A stretch of DNA of 18,643 nucleotides from DATADD01 sp046262355. GTDB lineage: Bacteria > Actinomycetota > CADDZG01 > WHSQ01. The position numbers and the translations under genes are program-made. The stretch is from assembly GCA_046262355.1 (NCBI GenBank), contig JBHEMX010000032.1:1-18643 (forward strand), given 5' to 3'. Shown piece by piece: positions 1 through 7,015 of the stretch (positions are counted from its first letter, which is position 1; each line of letters begins with the position of its first letter). Below the pieces are notes generated by a model, which saw nothing but the letters and a program-made list of their open reading frames with translations, had not been told where the DNA came from and made no database searches.

Positions 1-471
1 CGGAAAGAACGGCTTCCCTCCGCCGACGACCACGGGGATGACGAACAGCCGGAAGTCGTCGACCAGCCCGAGTTTGATCGCATCAGCCGCCAGGTCGGCT
101 CCGCCGATCGCCACGTCCTTCCCGGATCGTTCCTGCAGTTCGGCAACCTCTTCGGCGATGCCGCCCTGGGCCAGGCGCGAATTGCCCACCACTTCGTCGA
201 GTGTGTTGGAGAACACGACCTTGGGCAACGCCTTCCAGATCTCTGCGAACTCAAGCGCGTAATCGGTTGCTGCGGGGTCCTCTTGCGCCGTCTCCCAGTA
301 CTTCATCGTCTCGTACAGTCGCCGGCCGAGGACATGGCCGCCGAGCGCGCGAGTCCGATCGTTGTGGAAGCGGTGCAGCTCCTCGTCTGGAGCCGTCCAG
401 TCGAAGTTGCCGTCGGGCCCGGCGATGAAGCCGTCCAGCGACACACTCATCGAATAGATCAGTTTCGGCAC
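1..471 (-). CDS. RibD C-terminal/dihydrofolate reductase-like protein, C-terminus cut by window edge
   Basis: The product is a small reductase of the RibD_C/DHFR-like family (YwjB/YyaP type), which are NADPH-dependent by family; the substrate is unknown. Visible are the N-terminal strand and loop 'KLIYSMSVSLDGFIAGPDGN', then 'GHVLGRRLYETMKYW', the nucleotide-site region 'DVAIGGADLAADAI' and 'VIPVVVGGGKPFFP', after which the window ends. About 157 residues are present; family members are usually 180-200, so only the tail is missing. I chose the GTG at 471 because a GAGGGGA ribosome site lies about 7 bases upstream. The GTG at 477 is too close to that site. A strong inverted repeat at 499-531 lies just upstream and may be its operator. 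The reading frame is open, with no sign of decay. Confidence 0.85.
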   Translation of the reverse strand, partial: MPKLIYSMSVSLDGFIAGPDGNFDWTAPDEELHRFHNDRTRALGGHVLGRRLYETMKYWETAQEDPAATDYALEFAEIWKALPKVVFSNTLDEVVGNSRLAQGGIAEEVAELQERSGKDVAIGGADLAADAIKLGLVDDFRLFVIPVVVGGGKPFFP

Positions 472-498
472 GACCACTCCCCTCACCCCGTTTCTGCA

Positions 499-531
499 CG
501 CTGTAGCGTTCGGTTTCCGAACGCTACAGCG
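499..531. promoter_or_regulatory. Perfect 15-bp inverted repeat, probable operator
   Basis: The arms are 499-513 and 517-531 (GCTGTAGCGTTCGG and its exact complement, plus one further C-G pair), separated by TTT. The repeat sits 28 bases upstream of the reductase GTG at 471 and 100 bases upstream of the ATG at 631, so it lies between two divergent starts. Length, symmetry and position fit an operator for a dimeric repressor such as a TetR-family protein, but no regulator gene is in the window. It could also form a hairpin in RNA. It is not followed by a T run on either strand, so a terminator is less likely. Confidence 0.55.
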
Positions 532-630
532 CAGAATGGCCGTTTCGCTCGATTAGACCGCGCCGCGGAGAGAAACTCATCTCCCCCGACAAAGCTGGAC
601 TGCGCTGCCCGCCCACCGCAAGATGAGCGG

Positions 631-702
631 ATGGCTCAGACGCCCAGCACGATCCAGCGAACGTACCTCGTTCTCTTGCTCGGGAACACGCTCGCTGCAT
701 AC
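631..702 (+). pseudogene. Possible N-terminal remnant of an MFS-type transporter
   Basis: The ATG at 631 opens a frame reading MAQTPSTIQRTYLVLLLGNTL (first 21 residues abridged: 'RTYLVLLLGNTLAA'). This resembles the start and first membrane helix of major facilitator proteins. After about 24 residues the sequence turns charged ('YAERRRHPE') and the helix is not completed as expected, so a junction near 700 is likely. The frame stays open into the secreted-protein remnant that follows. The identification rests on one short segment and my memory of the family; it may be coincidental. Confidence 0.25.
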
Positions 703-774
703 GCGGAGAGAAGACGGCACCCGGAGCTTGCGGCGGAGAGCGAGGCGTCGCCCTGTCTCGGAAGGGGCTGGACG

Positions 775-1086
775 TTGGGATCTAGATTGTGGGTCCTCAT
801 CGCGCTCGTGGTGCTCAGCGTTTTGCTACTGCCAGCACCTCAGGCTTATGCGTGGGCGAACGGAACGAATGGCTGTAACTCGTTCGGCGCTCACGATTGG
901 ATCTTGAAGAAAGCGATCGAGGCCGTTGGCAGCAAGGCTTCGTGGGTTCGGCTGCGGGTGGCCCTGCGCGCCACCGACGATCCGGACTGCAAAGACGGCC
1001 TCGATCACGCGTCCGGCACGTGGTGGCACGTCTATGACCGTTGGGGAAGCGAGTACGGCGAGGACGCTGACCCCCCGAAGGATCGA
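775..1086 (+). pseudogene. Secreted protein of unknown function, C-terminus lost
   Basis: A TTG start at 775, preceded by GAAGGGG with 7 bases spacing, gives a textbook Sec signal peptide: 'MGSRLWVLIALVVLSVLLL', then 'PAPQAYA' with cleavage after AYA. The mature part begins 'WANGTNGCNSFGAHDWILKKA' and contains His, Asp and Trp-rich motifs: 'AHDW', 'ATDDPDCKDGLDH', 'WWHVYDRWG'. The pattern of His and Asp recalls secreted zinc-dependent phospholipase C or nuclease-like proteins, but I cannot assign the family. After about 100 residues the sequence changes abruptly into a recombinase segment in the same frame, so the C-terminal portion has been deleted or displaced. The remnant may still be translated as a chimera ending at 1194. 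Confidence 0.45.
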
Positions 1087-1701
1087 GGCCACGAGTTTCG
1101 GGAAATGCAGACGTGGACGCCGGCTGAGCTCCGAGCGTTCCTTGCTTACGCGACCAATGACGACCTTTACGAACTCTGGTACCTCTCGCAATGACTGGAT
1201 TGCGCCGGGGCGAGGCGGTCGGTCTGCGATGGCAGGACCTCGACCTTAACGGCGGGCGTTTGACAATCCGTCAAACGTTCGTGACGATTGGGCATGAGGT
1301 ACGTAGGTCGAAGCCGAAGACGACACGCGGGCAGCGGGTTGTCGCGCTGGATCGCACCACGGTCGCTCTCCTTGAGAGCGCATCGTCAGCGGGTGAGATG
1401 GCAGCCGCCATCGCTCGACTTCCGCCTAGATGGAGAGGGACCGCTCCATCCAACCGCTGTTACGAAGCGCTTCAATAGGCTTGTAGCGGCGTCGGGGTTG
1501 CCGCGGATCAGGCTGCACGATCTTCGGCACACGCACGCGACGCTAGCACTCAGCGCTGGCATCCACCCGAAGATCGTATGTGAGCGGCTTGGCCACAGCA
1601 GCGTGGCCTTCACGCTGGACGTTTACTCACACTCGAATCCGCATTTGCAAGAAGCTGCTGCTGAATCAATCAGTAACCTCGTCTTCCGAAGCACCGGATG
1701 A
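1087..1701 (+). pseudogene. Tyrosine recombinase (phage-type integrase), catalytic domain only, two frameshifts
   Basis: Three segments in different frames together spell an integrase catalytic domain. Segment one (to 1194) reads 'TWTPAELRAFLAYA...DLYELWYL'. Segment two (from about 1190) continues 'MTGLRRGEAVGLRWQDLDL', which carries the first catalytic Arg. Segment three (from about 1370) reads 'GPLHPTAVTKRFNRLVAASG', then 'RLHDLRHTHATLAL' with the HxxR motif, 'CERLGHSS' and 'DVYSH' with the nucleophile Tyr, ending at the TGA at 1699-1701. Frame changes at about 1188 and 1372 break the gene. The N-terminal SAM-like DNA-binding domain is absent, replaced by the secreted-protein remnant. It is inactive as it stands. 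It marks a former integrative element; I saw no attachment site. Confidence 0.85.
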
Positions 1702-2056
1702 CCGATCCGATGCCGCGTCGTCCTGAGATCACAAGCCATCGCTTCCTACAGACAACAGTTCAGGCAACGAAACCCAGCTCTGGAGCCGGGAAGGAGCCTC
1801 TTCGACTTCTCGCGTATCGAGCTGGTGTCGAGTGCGACGGACGGTCCGCGCCGCTACAGGATGTCGATACGCGATAAGGCCCAGCGTGGCATCGGCCGAC
1901 CGTGTCCCGCGTGTGGCCGACGTCGAGCCGCGCGGAGCGCTAGCCGGTAGGCTCGTCAATCGCCACGTGCTTCACCGAAGACCTTCGTGCAACTGGCGGC
2001 CACATGAGGTGAGGTGTGCGCGCGGCGTGAGTTATGGCAGACGGAAAGTGGGACGC
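1702..2056. other. Intergenic stretch, no recognisable gene
   Basis: These 355 bases separate the recombinase remnant from the histidine kinase. The kinase frame stays open upstream to 1832, but those residues are Arg-rich and unlike any sensor domain, so I treat them as non-coding. No tRNA, terminator or repeat is evident. The kinase promoter should lie here, but no clear -35/-10 pair stands out. Confidence 0.5.
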
Positions 2057-3649
2057 GTGGAGAAACACCAAGAGGAGCCCAGGCGAGTCGACTCCGACGA
2101 ACGGCTCGAGCGGTACCGTCGCCTCGTAGAGGACTCCGGGGTCGGGCTGTTCCAGACCGGCGTCGATGGGAGCATCAGGTGGGTGAACACCGCCGCGGCT
2201 CGGATCGTCGGGTACGAGACTTCCGAGGACTTCGTGTCGAACGTGTCCAACATCAGCGAGATCTACGTCGATCCGTCGAGGCGAGCCGAGTTCCGGCGAG
2301 AGATCGAAACCCATGGATTCGCATCTGGATTCGAGTACGAGATCCGGCGCAAGGACGCCGCGATCAGATGGATAGCCGTGAGCGCGCGCCCCTGGCACGG
2401 GGCCGACGGCGCGATCGAAGGCTTCGAAGGCACCGTCACCGACGTCACCAACCGCAAGCTTCTCGCCGCCGCTCTGGACGCCGTCTCGTCCCGCCTGGGT
2501 CCGACGGAAGCGGTCTCTCGGTTCGGTGAGGTGCTCGAACGCGTCGTCCCATACCGTCAGGTGACGCTCGCGCTGATCGAAGAAGACCACCGACACTACC
2601 GGCGCATAGCCAGTATCTCCCCATCCGGTACTGCCTCCTCCTTTCCCGACGACGAAAGTGTCCCGCTGGCCGGAAACTCGATGGAAATGGCCCTGAGCTC
2701 TCAGCGCCCGGTCGTCGTAAACGACACGTCTGAAGAGGTATGGGAGTTCGACCGGGTGTTGCGCGAAAGGGGAGTCGTCTCCTACGCGATCTTCCCCTTG
2801 GTGGACGACACCGGCGTCTTTGCGACCTTCAATATCGGAGCTGCGGACACGGGTGTCTTCAGCGACGACGTGCTCTCGTTGCTGGAGTCGATCAGCGCCG
2901 CCGTCCGCAACGCCGTCAAGAACCTGCTACTGCTGGAACGCGAACGCGAGGCACACCGGCGGATGGAAGAGATGAACCGCTTGAAGAACGACTTCCTGGC
3001 GCGCGTCTCGCATGATCTGCGCTCGCCTCTCACGGTCATCGACGGGGTCGCCCACATGACGCAGAAACAATGGGATCGATTGAGCGAGGAGGACAGGCAG
3101 CGAAGGTTCGATGTGATCCTCCGCCAAGGCCACCGGATGAGCGAGCTGTTGCGCCGGGATCTCGACGTCGCATTGATCGAATCAGGGGAGCTTGCCTGCC
3201 TCAAAGAGCCATTTGACCTCGGGGCGGTCGTGAGGGGTGCGGTGGAGGATCTGCGGGCGTCCAGCGCCTCTCATCGCCTCGACCTGGTCGTTCAGGAGCC
3301 GTTGCCCACGGCCCTGGGCGATCGGGAGCGCAATCTGCAGATCCTGGGAAATCTCTTGTCCAACGCGACCAAGTTTTCCCCCGCCGGGACGGTGGTACGC
3401 GTGCGCGTCCGGCGCGAGATGGATGAGGTTCGTGTGGACGTGCAAGACGAGGGAGTTGGGATCGAGCCGAACCGGCGCGACGAGCTCTTCGAGCGGATGT
3501 CGCGCCTCGCGGCGATGGCGGAGGGCACGGGTCTCGGACTCTACATATGCAAGTCCTTGGTGGAGGCGCAAGGAGGACGGATCTGGGTGTCCGGCGATGC
3601 GGGGCAGGGCGCATGCTTCAGCTACACGATGCCCGTGGCGGCAACCTAG
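2057..3649 (+). CDS. PAS-GAF hybrid sensor histidine kinase
   Basis: This is a soluble two-component sensor kinase of about 530 residues. Residues 19-134 are a PAS domain ('VGLFQTGVDGSIRWVN' to 'GFEGTVTDVTNRK'). Residues 140-300 are a GAF domain ('VVVNDTSEEVWEFDRVLRE', 'GVFATFNIGAADTGVF'). A short coiled linker 'EREREAHRRMEEMNRLKNDF' follows, then the H-box 'ARVSHDLRSPLTV' with phospho-acceptor His319. The ATPase has N436 in the N-box ('LLSNATKFSP'), the G1 box 'DEGVGI' at 464 and the G2 box 'GTGLGLYI' at 490. There is no membrane segment, so it senses an intracellular signal. The start is either GTG 2057 or GTG 2048; neither ribosome site is strong. No response regulator is adjacent, so it is an orphan here. 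All kinase motifs are intact. Confidence 0.92.
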   Translation: MEKHQEEPRRVDSDERLERYRRLVEDSGVGLFQTGVDGSIRWVNTAAARIVGYETSEDFVSNVSNISEIYVDPSRRAEFRREIETHGFASGFEYEIRRKDAAIRWIAVSARPWHGADGAIEGFEGTVTDVTNRKLLAAALDAVSSRLGPTEAVSRFGEVLERVVPYRQVTLALIEEDHRHYRRIASISPSGTASSFPDDESVPLAGNSMEMALSSQRPVVVNDTSEEVWEFDRVLRERGVVSYAIFPLVDDTGVFATFNIGAADTGVFSDDVLSLLESISAAVRNAVKNLLLLEREREAHRRMEEMNRLKNDFLARVSHDLRSPLTVIDGVAHMTQKQWDRLSEEDRQRRFDVILRQGHRMSELLRRDLDVALIESGELACLKEPFDLGAVVRGAVEDLRASSASHRLDLVVQEPLPTALGDRERNLQILGNLLSNATKFSPAGTVVRVRVRREMDEVRVDVQDEGVGIEPNRRDELFERMSRLAAMAEGTGLGLYICKSLVEAQGGRIWVSGDAGQGACFSYTMPVAAT

Positions 3650-3664
3650 CTTCGGACCCCTTCA

Positions 3665-3682
3665 CAAGCGCTCGAGCGCTTG
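3665..3682. terminator. 18-bp perfect palindrome between convergent genes
   Basis: CAAGCGCTCGAGCGCTTG is self-complementary. As RNA it would form a 7-bp stem with a TCGA loop on either strand. It lies 15 bases after the kinase stop at 3649 and 3 bases from the stop of the opposing decarboxylase remnant, where a bidirectional terminator is expected. No T tract follows, so it may be a weak or Rho-assisted terminator, or a protein-binding site. Confidence 0.4.
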
Positions 3683-3684
3683 GT

Positions 3685-4452
3685 CTACGCCGCGGCAGCC
3701 GCTCGTTTGATGGCTTCGACCGAGGCCTCGACATCCGCCGCAGTCGTCGACCAGTTCGAGACCGAGATGCGCATCACTTGCATCCCCCGCCACCTGCTGC
3801 CCCGAACCACGAAGTGCCGTCGTGCTGGACGCGCTCGATCACACGCCGCGTCCGTGCGTCGTGATCGCCGTCATCGGCCAGGAAACGGACCAGCGCTTGA
3901 TTCAAGACGACGTCGTTCAGGACCTCGATGTCCGGCTCCTCGGACAGAAGCGCCGCGAAGGTGCGCGCGTGGGCGCAACAGCGCTCGATCAACTCGACCA
4001 CTCCGGACGTCCCGAGTGACTTGAGCGCGACGTAGACGGGGAAGCCGCGCGCCCGCCTCGAGAATTCGGGGTTCCAATCCATCTGGTCACGTTCCTTCGC
4101 CCCTTCGCTGTGTACGAGATAGCTTGCTCGGACCCCCATCGCAGCGCGATGAGCGTGTGGATGCCTGCAGATGGACACGCCGGAGTCGTAGGGGACGTTC
4201 AGCCACTTGTGCGCGTCGGTCGCCCACGAATCGGCTCGCTCGAAACCGGCGATTAGGTGGCGCAGCCTGGTCGATACGGCCGCCCACAAGCCGAACGCGC
4301 CGTCGACGTGCACCCAGGCTTGATGCCGCTGCGCGACATCGCAGCTCTCCCCGAGGGGATCGAACGCGCCGCTGTTCACATTGCCGGCCTGCGCGCACAC
4401 GATCGTGGGCTGGTCGTCCTCGCCGAGCGCGCTCCGCAGCTCGGCGCCTTGC
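3685..4452 (-). pseudogene. Pyridoxal-phosphate (group II) decarboxylase, C-terminal half, frameshifted
   Basis: The minus strand encodes the C-terminal part of a PLP-dependent group II decarboxylase (glutamate/aromatic amino acid decarboxylase superfamily). Visible are 'PTIVCAQAGNVNSGAFDPL', 'AWVHVDGAFGLW' with the Asp that contacts the PLP ring nitrogen, and 'DAHKWLNVPYDSG' with the PLP lysine. About 230 residues of an expected 450-480 remain; the N-terminal half is missing and is replaced near 4450 by a YjbR-like fragment. Near 3800 the frame breaks after 'GTSWFGA'. The expected ending 'RWRGMQVMRISVSNWSTT' through to the stop at 3685-3687 is in another frame, consistent with one lost base. 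The substrate cannot be inferred. It is almost certainly non-functional. Confidence 0.85.
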
Positions 4453-4602
4453 AGCACAGCGCTATCCTGCCGTCGCCGTGGTGATCGTCCAGGTAGTAGG
4501 CGAACGTCTTATTCCGTACCGAGAACCTGAGCTGTTGATCGCCGTCACTCGAGACCTCCGGAAGCGCCAGGCAGATCGCCGCGCACCTGGCGCGTGGTTC
4601 AT
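4445..4602 (-). pseudogene. MmcQ/YjbR-family fragment (N-terminal part)
   Basis: On the minus strand one frame reads 'ICLALPEVSSDGDQQLRFSV', then 'RNKTFAYYLDDHHGDGRIAL' and 'CCKAP'. This is the characteristic start of MmcQ/YjbR proteins, small double-wing DNA-binding-fold proteins of unclear role, usually about 115-130 residues. The likely ATG at 4602 begins 'MNHA' but is out of frame with the conserved part; two small insertions between 4565 and 4590 would explain this. After 'CCKAP' the homology stops and the PLP-decarboxylase remnant begins in a neighbouring frame, so the last two thirds are gone. There is no intact start-to-stop frame. Confidence 0.7.
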
Positions 4603-4724
4603 CGTCGACGGGGGCGGCACGCTCATCCTATGCTCGCAAGGGTCGATCCGGCGCCTGGTAAAGGACGCTTTCGCGCACCCTCCCGGGTGAGCCTACGCGC
4701 GACAACCATAGGATCGGCGTCGCC

Positions 4725-5245
4725 TCAGAGCCGCTCGGCGAGGTCGACGACGGCGTCGATCACTGGGGACCGTTCAAGAGAGCCAGATCGTTGTGACCCG
4801 TCCCTTCGATCTCGACGACCGTTGTCGGCCCGGCCGCGGGCTCGGCAACTGCGCGGCTCTGCTCGGGAGGCACGATCGAGTCCCTCGTGCCGTAGACGAC
4901 CGTCGTCGGCACGTTCACCCGCCCCAGCTGTTCGGCCACCGGGAAACGGTCTCGGAGCAACCAACCAACGGGAAGAAGGGGGTAGTGGATCCGTCCCACC
5001 GTCGCAAGATCCGTGAACGGTGACCGGAGCACGAGGCCTGCCGGCGGATGTGTGGTGGCGAGCTCTGTGACGTCTGCGGCGCCCAGGCTCTCGCCGTAGA
5101 AGATGAGTCGCTCCGGCGGAATCCCCTCCTCGTCGACGAGGAACTTGTACGCCGCGCGCGCGTCACGGGCGCCCTTCCTCGCTGGGATGCCTGGGTTGCC
5201 ACCGTAGCCACGGTAGTCGAACAGGAGCACGCTGACCGTTGTGAC
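4725..5245 (-). pseudogene. Alpha/beta hydrolase, N-terminus missing and C-terminus frameshifted
   Basis: The sequence begins inside the fold at 'VLLFDYRGYGGNPG', with no residues for the preceding strands and oxyanion region. It continues with the nucleophile elbow 'FYGESLGAADV' (Ser in GxSxG), 'VLRSPFTDL', the acid loop 'VYGTRDSIVPPEQS' and the His loop 'EGTGHNDLALLNGP'. All three catalytic residues therefore survive. At about 4765 the frame shifts: one frame stops at 4760, while the expected tail 'VIDAVVDLAERL' lies in another frame ending at 4725. A GTG at 5230 could start a 156-residue product. It resembles the BEM46/YfhR-like serine hydrolases with 'FDYRGYG'. Loss of the N-terminal third makes activity unlikely. 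Confidence 0.8.
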
Positions 5246-5370
5246 GTCGGATCGAGAACTCGCTCGGAGAGTTCACGACCGCGGCGTCGAAACTCTCACA
5301 GCGAGCGCCTTTCTGCGCCACCTCGAGAAAACAACCTGACCTGTGGCTCAACGGCGGGGAATGGGCAAGC

Positions 5371-5409
5371 CCCGGTGTGGGCGGCGTGGTGCCGCCACTC
5401 ACGTCCGGG
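5371..5409 (+). other. Long imperfect hairpin, possible structured RNA
   Basis: CCCGG at 5371-5375 pairs with CCGGG at 5405-5409, TG at 5376-5377 with CA at 5400-5401, and GGCGGC at 5380-5385 with GCCGCC at 5391-5396, closing a GTGGT loop. A three-base bulge (5402-5404) interrupts the lower stem. The arrangement and the 'CACGTCCGG' string recall domain V of group II introns, but the loop is not GNRA, the stem is too long, and no reverse transcriptase is nearby. It sits in the 176-base gap (5246-5421) between two broken genes, which otherwise holds nothing I recognise. Confidence 0.2.
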
Positions 5410-5421
5410 CCTCGGACGGAT

Positions 5422-5623
5422 CTATCGGAAGCGCCGGGAGTCCTCCGCCGCGTACGCGGCGACGGATGCGTCGACGTCCGCTGGGGACCGGAGCCTTTCG
5501 AGAACGTCACCGAGACGTGCGCCGGGGAATCGCCACCTCATCTCGTCGGGCGACATGCCCGTGCGGGTCCGGCTGAGTATGGCACTCGACGCTCGCCGCG
5601 ACGTGCCCATACTGCTTTGCCAT
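5422..5623 (-). pseudogene. Small unknown gene, probably frameshifted
   Basis: An ATG at 5623 has a good ribosome site (AAAGGGG, 7 bases upstream) and reads 'MAKQYGHVAASVE' before running into unrelated residues and a stop 38 codons in. From about 5585 another frame reads 'SRTRTGMSPDEMRW', then 'FPGARLGDVLERLRSPADVD' and 'ASVAAYAAEDSRRFR', stopping at 5422. Joined by a single frameshift these would make a basic-acidic protein of about 66 residues, of no family I know. Alternatively the short ATG at about 5541 ('MRWRFPGARL') starts an independent 39-residue peptide. It lies downstream of the DUF899 gene on the same strand, so the two may once have been co-transcribed. Confidence 0.3.
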
Positions 5624-5690
5624 GGCAGTGCCCCTTTAGCTATTGGCGGGGCCGTCGGGTTAGCTCCTCGCCCGGAACGCCGCCGCGCGA

Positions 5691-6383
5691 TCACGCGGTC
5701 TCGTCGTACGCGTCGTGGTAGTTCCACCACTGATAGGCCGGGGTCTGCGGATAGCCCTCGGGTGAGTTCTCCCACTCCTCCTGGCGACCCAGGGCAGTGA
5801 TGTCGAGATAGCTCCAGGTGCTCCCCATCGCCTCGTCGCCGCGGCTGTCGATGAAGTAGGTGCGGAAAATTTGCTCGCCATCGCGAATAAAGGCGTTGGT
5901 CCCGTGCCACTCGTTCACGTCGAAATCGGCATCGAAGGCGTCGGTGAGCGTGTACCAGGGGACGTCCCAGCCCATGCGCTCCTTCAAGCCGCGGATCTCG
6001 GCCTGGGGTGCGCGCGAGACGAAGGCGAGCGTGGTATCGCGCGCGTTCAGGTGCGCGGGGTGCGCAACCTGGTCGGCGACGAAGGAGCAGCCCACGCAGG
6101 CCCGCTCTGGGTACGCGCCGCCCGCGTTCGCGTATGTTGTAACTTCCGGCCCGTAGAAGAAGCGATACACGATGAGCTGACGCCGTCCCTCGAACAGGTC
6201 GAGCAGGCTGACCGGGCCGTTCGGTCCTTCGAAGCGGTAGTCCTTCCCAACCGCCATCCACGGCATCCGTCGGCGCTGTGCGGCAAGTGCGTCACGCGCC
6301 CGCGTCAGCTCCTTCTCCCTAACCAGCAGCTTCTGTCGCGCGGCCTTCCACTCCTCCGGCGACACGATCGGGGGTGTGTTCAT
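5691..6383 (-). CDS. DUF899 family protein, thioredoxin-like fold with CxxC
   Basis: This 230-residue protein matches the DUF899 family, predicted thiol-disulfide oxidoreductases with a thioredoxin-like fold; the biological substrate is unknown. Conserved features are 'VSPEEWKAARQKLLVREKEL' near the N-terminus, 'KDYRFEGPNGPVSLLDLFEG' at 48-66, 'QLIVYRFFYGP', the redox motif C96-V-G-C99 in 'ERACVGCSFVADQV', and the family's C-terminal 'WSYLDIT...GYPQTPAYQWW'. The length is normal and the frame is clean. The ATG at 6383 is fixed by an AGGAGG ribosome site 6 bases upstream. There is no signal peptide, so it acts in the cytoplasm. It is one of the few intact genes in the decayed left half. Confidence 0.88.
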   Translation of the reverse strand: MNTPPIVSPEEWKAARQKLLVREKELTRARDALAAQRRRMPWMAVGKDYRFEGPNGPVSLLDLFEGRRQLIVYRFFYGPEVTTYANAGGAYPERACVGCSFVADQVAHPAHLNARDTTLAFVSRAPQAEIRGLKERMGWDVPWYTLTDAFDADFDVNEWHGTNAFIRDGEQIFRTYFIDSRGDEAMGSTWSYLDITALGRQEEWENSPEGYPQTPAYQWWNYHDAYDETA

Positions 6384-7015
6384 GGCGGACCTCCTACCGC
6401 TTCCTAGCCTCATGCCGACGTGTTTGCCGGGTCTCGCCGCTCGCCACGAACGTCGAGCCCCAGCGCGAGCCCTGCTTCGGAATCGCCCATTATCTCTGTG
6501 ACCGTTGGGAGGTCCGGAACTCATCGCGGGGGCTAGCGGTAGCTGTGCTTGGCGGCGCCGTATCGAAACGCGGGGCGCGGGCTCCCGGTGACGCCCCCTG
6601 GACGGGTTGGGCTGGAAGCCTTCCTGCGATTGCGAGGCACCAGTGCCGGGTGATGGCCGAGCCCTTGAGGCCACACGAAGCGAGCATCGATCAGTCCGCG
6701 CAGCGGAGACCTACGTTGCTCGTTCATTCGGTGGTTCTCCCTTCCTCCTGTGGTGCAGCCTTACCCTTGTTCCCCTCGAGTCTCGATGCGCCGGCCAAAG
6801 CCAACGACAGTTCGTGACTACCGGCCCTTCTCCTTTGGACGGCCGCCGTTCTTGGCCTCCTTAGCGTCGTGCGACAACATGGGAAGCGCACCTCGACAAC
6901 GAGGCGGCCATCAGACCCGCTACGACCGCAATCACATCCCTCTTCCTCATCCTTTGGCCGAGGTCGGGCTGACCAGTCCATGACCTTGAGTTGCAGGATG
7001 TTGACGGGTCGTCAG
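6384..7015. other. Intergenic stretch with a possible broken small gene at 6818-6950
   Basis: No convincing gene lies in these 632 bases. On the minus strand an ATG at 6950 reads 'MRKRDVIAVVAGLMAASL', which looks like a start with one hydrophobic helix. A second frame ending at 6818 reads 'MLSHDAKEAKNGGRPKEKGR'. The two could be the ends of one small membrane protein split by a frameshift, but I recognise neither part. The remainder (6384-6817) shows only Arg-rich, low-quality frames. Confidence 0.35.

Noticed and set aside
283..630. N-terminal 116 residues of the 303-residue frame ending at 1194
   Set aside because: They are antisense to the reductase gene and cross the inverted repeat. The later starts at 631 or 775 fit far better.
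1940..2596. A 218-residue minus-strand open frame opposite the kinase
   Set aside because: It is antisense to the PAS domain coding region with no recognisable domain.
1087..5623. Frameshifts as mere sequencing errors
   Set aside because: Errors could explain single shifts, but not the missing halves and gene-to-gene junctions. The 9.6 kb from 7900 to 17512 has no frameshift, so quality looks good overall.
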